Shown here: positions 42,073 to 47,177 of the stretch, one piece after another | Numbering within the stretch: position 1 is the first letter of the stretch | How the letters are laid out: every line of letters starts with the position of its first letter | Source of the DNA: UMGS1124 sp045541255 | GTDB taxonomy: Bacteria > Bacillota_I > Bacilli_A > RF39 > UBA660 | DNA: 47,177 nucleotides | NCBI GenBank assembly: GCA_045541255.1 | Contig: JAZQIU010000011.1 | Span: forward strand, 1 to 47,177 | Direction: 5' to 3' | Position numbers and translations under genes: made by a program | Notes under the pieces: model-generated | Told to the model about the DNA's origin: nothing | The model's database searches: none | What the model saw: only the letters and a program-made list of their open reading frames with translations

Positions 42073-42441
42073 TTATCTATCCATTTCCTCTTCTATATCA
42101 TCATTAGACATCTCGTGTTCTTTATTACGATTAGAAGTTAAAAAAGATACTTTTTCAGCAACAATACTAAATACTTTTTTTCTTTCACCATCCTGTTCTT
42201 TAAACTCACTTTGAACCCTCGCTTTAATACCAAGAATATCTCCTTTTTTACAATATTCTGATGTATTTTCAGCAACACCTTTCCATAAAACAAAATCAAT
42301 AAAATCCGCTTCATATTCTCCGTGTTCATTTTTATATGGTCTAGGAACTGCAAGGGTAATATTTGAAACATTACCCTTATCTGTTTCATGAACTATCGGA
42401 TCTGCTACTAATCTACCAACAAAAACTGCTTGATTTAACAT
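42073..42441 (-). CDS. ssb: Single-stranded DNA-binding protein with atypical C terminus
   Basis: About 122 residues of one OB fold (LNQAVFVGRLVADPIV; NITLAVPRPYKN; DFIDFVLWKGVAE; CKKGDILGIKARVQ). SSB normally ends in an acidic tip such as DDDIPF that recruits replication proteins. Here it ends SNDDIEEEMDR, resembling the tails of unrelated element proteins. Family homology supports the start at 42441 (MLNQ); 42450 is an alternative. SSBs on such elements cover transferred DNA and lower SOS in the recipient. Confidence 0.92.
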   Translation of the reverse strand: MLNQAVFVGRLVADPIVHETDKGNVSNITLAVPRPYKNEHGEYEADFIDFVLWKGVAENTSEYCKKGDILGIKARVQSEFKEQDGERKKVFSIVAEKVSFLTSNRNKEHEMSNDDIEEEMDR

Positions 42442-42496
42442 AATTATCATTTCTCCTTTTCTTATTTTTTATACTGTAAACATTCAAATTAAAAAA

Positions 42497-43525
42497 TTAT
42501 CTTTCTAAATCAAAATCATCGTTTTCAATTTCTTTTTCTTGTTTAGAAATATCATTTGTATATAATATTTTTTTTCCATAAGTAATAGATGTAATGTTTT
42601 GAAAAACAAAACTATCTTCTTTATATCCATTCTCATTTTTTACATTATTATCTTCTAAAAATTCTCTTACTTTTTTATAATTAGAACCATATTCATATCC
42701 TTTATAAGTTGCATTTTTTAGTTCTGATAATAATCTATTATAGTCATATTTAAATGTTAATTCATTGTTATTATATTTAATAGTTATATTTATACTTTTA
42801 GCTTCAATGCCTTTTAAAGCATTTAAAATATTTCTGTTTGTATAAATATGTGCAAATTCATTGTTGTAATTTTTTCTAATCTTATCTAAATATTCTAATT
42901 GAAATTCATATACCAACAAATCAGCACCTAAACTTTCTTTAGCTTCATCAATAAAATCCAAAGCATACTTTTCTACTACTTCTTTTGGATTATTTAAGTA
43001 ATTAACTATTAAAGTTTTATTATTAAATTCTTCTAAATATCTTAGTTTATAACTACTACCTGTATTCAGCATTTTTAAAACAGAATCATCATTATCTATA
43101 AAACAACCTTCTACTTGTTTTGTTGCAGCGTTTTTTCTCCAATTTTCCATATCTTTAAATTTTTCGTTTCCCAACTTTCTAAATTCTTCTGCGTTAGATA
43201 TTACATAATCTGCCATATACAAATCTATTTCCTTGCATATTTTGTCTGTGATTTTTTCAAAATAATTTAATGACATAGAATTATCTTTTGGAATCAAATC
43301 ATCAATTTCATAAGTGCTGTTATATAGAATTTTATCTAGTGAATCATAATAACCAGATACAACATAATCTGATTGTTTTAAATTTTTTGATTCTCTTTTA
43401 GAATATATTATGATAAATCTATCATCATATTTTTCCTTATGAATTTTAACATAATTATAATTTGTTTTAAAAACTTGGTCATTTGCATTTGAATCATTTA
43501 GAAAATCTTTAAAGTTATTATTCAT
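42497..43525 (-). CDS. Large element protein with FDLER tail, unknown
   Basis: 342 residues, mixed alpha/beta, acidic. Visible stretches include YVVSGYYDSLDKILYN, DADLLVYEFQ-like (GADLLVYEFQLEYL) and a repeated NNEL/FKYDYN part. No catalytic motif. It ends ENDDFDLER, very close to the methyltransferase end SDDFDLEMDR. The next start is about 50 bases away with its own site, so this tail is not a ribosome site. Not recognised. Confidence 0.6.
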   Translation of the reverse strand: MNNNFKDFLNDSNANDQVFKTNYNYVKIHKEKYDDRFIIIYSKRESKNLKQSDYVVSGYYDSLDKILYNSTYEIDDLIPKDNSMSLNYFEKITDKICKEIDLYMADYVISNAEEFRKLGNEKFKDMENWRKNAATKQVEGCFIDNDDSVLKMLNTGSSYKLRYLEEFNNKTLIVNYLNNPKEVVEKYALDFIDEAKESLGADLLVYEFQLEYLDKIRKNYNNEFAHIYTNRNILNALKGIEAKSINITIKYNNNELTFKYDYNRLLSELKNATYKGYEYGSNYKKVREFLEDNNVKNENGYKEDSFVFQNITSITYGKKILYTNDISKQEKEIENDDFDLER

Positions 43526-43526
43526 C

Positions 43527-43919
43527 TCATTCCCTTTCTAATTCTTCTTCATAATCTTTGTTTCCTACATCAGCAGTTATTTCATATTCTTCTACATAAT
43601 CACTAACATATAATTCAAGACATCTACATATATCACGTGCTGAATCACAAACATATTCTGCATTTCTATACCCTTCAGCATTAATAAATAACAATCCTGC
43701 CTCTGAATCATACTTAATGGAAAAATCCATATCTTTATCTAATTTTTTACTATATAAATTATTAAAACTTTTTTCAACAAAGTCGGAACTATCTAAAACT
43801 ATTTCTTCTTTATCATATTGTTCTTCAACTTTGCTGATCGCTTCACCTATATCGTTTGCCTCAACATTTTCAATTACTCTTCTTAATACTTCTTCAATTT
43901 CAATATCATATTTTTTCAT
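43527..43919 (-). CDS. DpnD/PcfM-family protein with EELERE tail
   Basis: 130 residues. The first 45 (KYDIEIEEVLRRVIENVEANDIGEAISKVEEQYDKEEIVLD) are the DpnD/PcfM domain, known from Streptococcus and from conjugative plasmid pCF10; function unknown. The rest is acidic with two Cys. It ends NKDYEEELERE, and the codons AAAGGGAATGAG provide the site of the following gene. Start after AGGGTG. Confidence 0.8.
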   Translation of the reverse strand: MKKYDIEIEEVLRRVIENVEANDIGEAISKVEEQYDKEEIVLDSSDFVEKSFNNLYSKKLDKDMDFSIKYDSEAGLLFINAEGYRNAEYVCDSARDICRCLELYVSDYVEEYEITADVGNKDYEEELERE

Positions 43920-43927
43920 ATTTCACC

Positions 43928-44461
43928 CTAATAATCAAAATCTCTATCATAGTCATCATCTCTATCAATAGTTTCTGTTTGCTCTTGTGATTCTTCATAA
44001 TCTGTTGTCATTCTAATTGCTTGGGCTTGGATAACTGGATTATCTTTAGTTTCTTTAAAAGCATTTATAACTTCTGTATCTAAAAAATGATAATCTTTTT
44101 TCATATTCTTTTGTCTATCATATATAAAATCATACGTCATTGATAACGCTAATTGTTCATCAACTCTCATATCTTTTGGATTAATACCCAAATCCATACA
44201 CAATAACGCTTGTTGAAAATACTTATCATCTTCTTTTTTTAATGCCGTTAATTGATTATACATAATAGTTAAAAACTGTCTGCTAGTTATTTCTCCCATG
44301 TATTGTTCTTTAACTTGGTCTAATATTTTTTCATAATGTGATGCTGGTACTTTTGTAGGTAATTGTGTTTCAGGATCTAAATAAGTATAAGTCATATCAC
44401 TTATAGATTTGCACATTTCTTTCAACTTCATTTGCGTAAAATCATCATATTGTTTTCTCAT
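43928..44461 (-). CDS. Helical element protein with Asp/Tyr-rich tail, unknown
   Basis: 177 residues, helical, with MKLKEMCKSISDMTYTYLD and QFLTIMYNQLTALKKEDDKYFQQALL. The C-terminal 35 residues are acidic and end IDRDDDYDRDFDY, a variant of the common tail. No recognised family. AAAAGGAG in front of the start is provided by the end of the Cys-rich small gene, whose stop overlaps as ATGA. Confidence 0.55.
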   Translation of the reverse strand: MRKQYDDFTQMKLKEMCKSISDMTYTYLDPETQLPTKVPASHYEKILDQVKEQYMGEITSRQFLTIMYNQLTALKKEDDKYFQQALLCMDLGINPKDMRVDEQLALSMTYDFIYDRQKNMKKDYHFLDTEVINAFKETKDNPVIQAQAIRMTTDYEESQEQTETIDRDDDYDRDFDY

Positions 44462-44607
44462 TTTTTTCTCCTTTTCTTTTTATTGTTTTTTTCTTTTAAA
44501 ACTAATTTTTCTATTCTAAATAGAACACAGTCTTCTTCAGGACAACAATTGTGAGAACTACATTCTTTACAAAAATTTGTTATTTCATATAAGATTTTTG
44601 TTTTCAT
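44458..44607 (-). CDS. Short Cys-rich protein (49 aa), unlisted small gene
   Basis: Frame from ATG 44607 to TGA 44458 codes for 49 residues: MKTKILYEITNFCKECSSHN, then CCPEEDCVLF and a Lys-rich end. The Cys arrangement CxxC-x4-CC-x4-C indicates a metal site, perhaps zinc or an Fe-S cluster. Support for reality: AGGTGATT just upstream of the start in the end of the methyltransferase gene, and the stop overlapping the next start as ATGA. Function unknown. Confidence 0.65.
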   Translation of the reverse strand: MKTKILYEITNFCKECSSHNCCPEEDCVLFRIEKLVLKEKNNKKKRRKK

Positions 44608-44609
44608 AA

Positions 44610-45653
44610 TCACCTATCCATTTCCAAATCAAAATCATCTGATTTTTCTATTAATTCAAATGTTAAAGAGTTTTTATCATAATATTTTTTTACTTCATCT
44701 ACCATATCAGAATCTATTTCAAATAGAATTGAATTTCTATTAATTTCTAATGATGCTTCTCCTAAAGCACACGAACCAGCGAATTGATCTAACACCCATT
44801 CAAATTCCTTCGTAATGTATTTTTCTATCGCTGAATATAATTCTTTGGGTTTCTGTGATTGATTTATTCTTTCTTGTTTAGAAGGTGGTTCATATATAAA
44901 AGAAGTCGGTAGCATACCATTAGTACCACTCATGTAATGTACTGGTAAATTATTATCTTTTAGAATATTTTTAATTTGTTCAGAAGACAAACCTTTAGCA
45001 TTTATTCCTGCTTCGGATAACTCTCTCATATTCTTTTTTGTATCAAGTCTTAACTCTCTGGCTTTACCTTTTGACAAAAATAAAATATCTTCACAATTAC
45101 TAGATTTTCTACCAGTATTATTTATTTGATTGCCTTTAATCCAACTAACTTTTGCATAATATAGGAATCCTGATTCTTTTGCCATATTTTTAATTTTATT
45201 AAGATATTCCCAATTCCCCCCAGATTCCTCAGGTAAAAACTCAACTAAAAAAGCTCCCTGTTTTAAAACACGGAACTTTTCTTGGAAGTCTTTTTCATTA
45301 TATTGAAAACACGAATAGGAACTAGTAAAATCACGATTCCCGCCTTTATTTGTGGATAACTGATAAGGATGGTCTGTAATAATTGCATCAACTGAATTAC
45401 TAGGTATCATAGATAAATCTCTACCATCTCCATTGATTAATAAACATTCACATCCATTCTTAGAAGTCTTATATACACCCCTAGAAACTTTTTTAAATAA
45501 TCCTTTTTCTATTCCTTCATAAATTCTTGCTCTGATAGATGGTTCTTTAACATTTAAATCCAAAACTTGTTGTACTACATACTCAGCTTCTTTTAACGTA
45601 AAATTTTCACTATCACTAAAATAATCTAATAATGACACTTGTATAGATGCCAT
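44610..45653 (-). CDS. DNA methyltransferase (N6-adenine or N4-cytosine, beta-class order)
   Basis: 347 residues. An N-terminal winged-helix-like part (about 1-70) precedes the methylase: motif IV VDAIITDHPYQL (DHPY rather than DPPY) at about 92-103, then the C-terminal motif I DQFAGSCALGEASLE (about 290-304) with FEID. Motif order IV then I fits the beta or D12-like groups. It probably protects the element or its recipient copy from restriction; no cognate endonuclease is visible. It ends KSDDFDLEMDR. The start ATG has only a weak site. Confidence 0.85.
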   Translation of the reverse strand: MASIQVSLLDYFSDSENFTLKEAEYVVQQVLDLNVKEPSIRARIYEGIEKGLFKKVSRGVYKTSKNGCECLLINGDGRDLSMIPSNSVDAIITDHPYQLSTNKGGNRDFTSSYSCFQYNEKDFQEKFRVLKQGAFLVEFLPEESGGNWEYLNKIKNMAKESGFLYYAKVSWIKGNQINNTGRKSSNCEDILFLSKGKARELRLDTKKNMRELSEAGINAKGLSSEQIKNILKDNNLPVHYMSGTNGMLPTSFIYEPPSKQERINQSQKPKELYSAIEKYITKEFEWVLDQFAGSCALGEASLEINRNSILFEIDSDMVDEVKKYYDKNSLTFELIEKSDDFDLEMDR

Positions 45654-45659
45654 ATTTTT

Positions 45660-46001
45660 TTATCTTTCTATTTCTATATATGTATGATTTTTAATAGGAG
45701 ATAAAGAACTATTAACCTTTAACTGAGTATTTTTATAATCTTCCATTTCAATTAATTCTAACAAATTATCTGCTTTTTCACCTTCTAAAATCATATAAGG
45801 TTCTGTAAACTTAATAGTTTCTTTAAACATACTTATTATTTCATCTTTAATCTTGTTAGTATTAAATTTTTCATTTGAACTTTCTAATACACCACCATCC
45901 AAATTGTGACCTTTACAATCATAAAAAGTATAATCAATTATGTATCCTTTATTAAAAATATGCAAAATATTGTCCTCTTTACTTATAATTAAAGTATCCA
46001 T
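45660..46001 (-). CDS. Polyvalent-type small element protein with EIER tail, unknown
   Basis: 113 residues. The N-terminal part DNILHIFNKGYIIDYTFYDCKGHNLDGGVLES resembles small domains repeatedly found in conjugative-element accessory proteins, but I do not assign a named family. It ends HTYIEIER. Start overlaps the upstream stop (AAATAATGG) and uses AGGAGGA coded by that gene's EEELEK end. Confidence 0.5.
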   Translation of the reverse strand: MDTLIISKEDNILHIFNKGYIIDYTFYDCKGHNLDGGVLESSNEKFNTNKIKDEIISMFKETIKFTEPYMILEGEKADNLLELIEMEDYKNTQLKVNSSLSPIKNHTYIEIER

Positions 46002-46546
46002 TATTTTTCTAATTCCTCCTCTTGTTCTTTTTCATCTTTTTTTATGATTTTATAATATTCATCTTCAATATTAGAAAATTTAGAAACTATATTTTGAAAT
46101 CTTAATGTGTTTTCTGAGTATATTTTTTTATCCAATTTAGTCGTAGAAGAAATATCAAAAACAATATTTGTTATTTCTTCTTTAACTTTATAATCATTTA
46201 TATTCTTTCCTAAAGTATTAAAATGATTTGTTAAATCGTCCTCTAACATAGAATAAAACTCATCCCAAACTATATCACATATTCTTAAATAATGTTGGAT
46301 AGAGTCTCTATTCTCTTTAAAGATTTTAGTCAATTCTGTTTTTAAATCTCCTTTTAATAATCGCCACGGCATATAATCTCTATCTTGTATTTCATCCATA
46401 GCTTTGTATATTTGTAAATATATTTCTTTATTTTCATTAGGAATGTTAATAGTATTAATTTTACTTTTATTAGATAAACTTAAATAATATTCATATTCTA
46501 AAATTGCAATATAATATTTATTTATTAATTCATCCATTTTACTCAT
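46001..46546 (-). CDS. Helical element protein with EELEK tail, unknown
   Basis: 181 residues, helical and acidic, no recognised motif (YYIAILEYEYYLSLSNKSK; VWDEFYSMLEDDLTNHFNTL). Ends EKEQEEELEK, where AGGAGG for the next gene lies. Its own site GGAG is encoded in the end of the regulator gene at 46539 (VLEIKINE). Confidence 0.5.
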   Translation of the reverse strand: MSKMDELINKYYIAILEYEYYLSLSNKSKINTINIPNENKEIYLQIYKAMDEIQDRDYMPWRLLKGDLKTELTKIFKENRDSIQHYLRICDIVWDEFYSMLEDDLTNHFNTLGKNINDYKVKEEITNIVFDISSTTKLDKKIYSENTLRFQNIVSKFSNIEDEYYKIIKKDEKEQEEELEK

Positions 46547-46895
46547 TTATTTTAATCTCCAAAACTATACATCCTTCTTCATCTTTCCCTTTAGGAAATT
46601 CCTCTTCTAATTTATTAAAAGATTCAATATTTGATAAAGTTGTTTCATCCAAATCTCCATCTTCAACAGGCAAATAACCCGTTATTTTTAATAACTTTAC
46701 AAAATCCATGCTGAGAGTATTACAGATTTTTATTATAGTTAATAAATTATAATTTGACCTGCTACCATTCTCCATTCTTGCTAATTCAGTATGACTGATA
46801 CCCACTTCGTTTGCTAATTGTCTTAAACTTACTCCACATGAAATTCTTCTCATTCTAAGAATTTCTGCTAATAATACATAATTATATTTTTTCAT
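46539..46895 (-). CDS. XRE-family transcriptional regulator
   Basis: 118 residues. HTH at about 19-44 (VSLRQLANEVGISHTELARMENG), then a helical segment MDFVKLLKITGYLPV also seen in the regulator at 32882. An AAAAGGAG site precedes the start and a near-perfect inverted repeat lies at 46921-46938, a likely operator for self-control. It opens the long co-translated gene run of the element. Confidence 0.88.
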   Translation of the reverse strand: MKKYNYVLLAEILRMRRISCGVSLRQLANEVGISHTELARMENGSRSNYNLLTIIKICNTLSMDFVKLLKITGYLPVEDGDLDETTLSNIESFNKLEEEFPKGKDEEGCIVLEIKINE

Positions 46896-46920
46896 TTTTA
46901 TTTTCTCCTTTTCTTTTTTA

Positions 46921-46938
46921 AGTTCACGATAGTAAACT
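46921..46938. promoter_or_regulatory. Candidate operator of the XRE regulator
   Basis: AGTTCAC-GATA-GTAAACT, an inverted repeat with one mismatch, about 25 bases upstream of the regulator start. Cro/C1-type proteins bind such dyads. Confidence 0.45.
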
Positions 46939-46953
46939 AAAACATTAAAAAAA

Positions 46954-47175
46954 TTATCTTTCTAAATCAACTTCTTCTTTTGCATTTTCTTTGTTATGGT
47001 TTTTATTAAATAATTTATTAACATCTGGATATATATGAAAATCATATTCCATATTTGAAATTATAATAGATTCCATAAAATCTTCTAAATCTTCTGGTGT
47101 TTCCATATCATAACCACTATCTATAAAATTCTGTTGATATTCATTAAACAGTTCTTTTATATATTCTTTATTCAT
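46954..47175 (-). CDS. Small acidic element protein with VDLER tail, unknown (5' end at window edge)
   Basis: 73 residues as seen, from an ATG two bases inside the window; the real start may be upstream. Acidic and helical (YIKELFNEYQQNF; TPEDLEDFMESIIISN). It ends AKEEVDLER, and the following gene begins about 59 bases later with its own ribosome site, so this tail is independent of downstream initiation. Not recognised. Confidence 0.5.
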   Translation of the reverse strand: MNKEYIKELFNEYQQNFIDSGYDMETPEDLEDFMESIIISNMEYDFHIYPDVNKLFNKNHNKENAKEEVDLER

Positions 47176-47177
47176 TT

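Larger units (their letters stand above)
23089..47177. mobile_element. Integrative conjugative or mobilisable element in sigG (one side only)
   Basis: Evidence for the element: a large serine recombinase abutting an interrupted chromosomal gene, a relaxase and MobC-like protein with a candidate oriT, ArdC, SSB, DpnD/PcfM and methyltransferase genes, sortase B, and more than forty genes all in one orientation. The left boundary is near 23088/23089. The right end, any type IV secretion genes and the second att site are not in the window. The recombinase near the end matches Tn-type serine-integrase elements of Bacillota; the exact family is not assigned. Confidence 0.85.

Noticed and set aside
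1..47177. Mycoplasma-type genetic code (TGA as Trp) given the AT richness
   Set aside because: TGA is used as a terminal stop in several intact genes and Trp is coded by TGG throughout.
1..47177. tRNA, rRNA or IS elements
   Set aside because: No cloverleaf with a TTCRANNC arm, no rRNA segment and no transposase with terminal repeats was found.

Overview
The window is very AT-rich and most genes read on the minus strand. TGA is used as a stop (for example the ends of the genes at 8320 and 44458), so the standard bacterial code applies. Gene content (comEA/comEC, paired M16 peptidases, lepA, a TcdA-family gene next to a 6S-like RNA, cdaA-cdaR, lspA, rluD, ylmC, a sigG fragment) points to a low-GC Bacillota, probably an uncultured gut-type member of Bacilli with sporulation ancestry. 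Typical starts follow AGGTGATNNATG or AGGAG sites, and Thr-rich linkers and short intrinsic terminators are common.

1 to about 23,088 is chromosome. It holds a competence DNA-uptake operon (two tandem comEA-like genes, and a comEC that lacks the beta-lactamase-like domain); an M16 peptidase pair; deoD; an HD hydrolase; lepA; the 6S-like RNA with tcdA; gpmI plus a phosphohexomutase; a pilin-like gene; cdaA-cdaR for cyclic-di-AMP; a group of surface or secreted proteins (DUF3048, two proteins sharing a pilin-like module); a rhomboid protease with a small attenuator-like RNA; then rluD, lspA and ylmC. The chromosomal part ends in the 3' portion of sigG.

About 23,089 to the right edge is one side of an integrative mobile element, all on the minus strand, with its far end outside the window. 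Its serine recombinase lies directly against the interrupted sigG gene. Then come cargo and housekeeping genes (sortase B, HU, YolD plus a Y-family polymerase, YbjQ, small membrane proteins, a long coiled-coil protein), a mobilisation module (MobC-like protein, MOB relaxase with HxDxxHxH, candidate oriT at about 36,440-36,500), and a dense run of small genes at 37.7-47.2 kb. That run includes ArdC, SSB, a DNA methyltransferase, a HAD nucleotidase, a DpnD/PcfM protein, a degenerate serine-recombinase-domain protein and many unknowns. No type IV secretion ATPase or coupling protein is visible, so the window cannot separate a self-transmissible element (ICE) from a mobilisable one.

Two observations stand out. 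First, the element splits the late forespore sigma factor gene sigG, so it either blocks sporulation or, like skin-type elements in sigK, must be excised. Second, many unrelated proteins of the element end in a similar short acidic tail (DLER, FDLER, EMDR, EMEYE, ELEK and so on). In many cases the tail codons also form the Shine-Dalgarno site of the next gene, but several tails have no downstream start to serve. A shared C-terminal tag, for example for export with DNA during conjugation, is a testable hypothesis.
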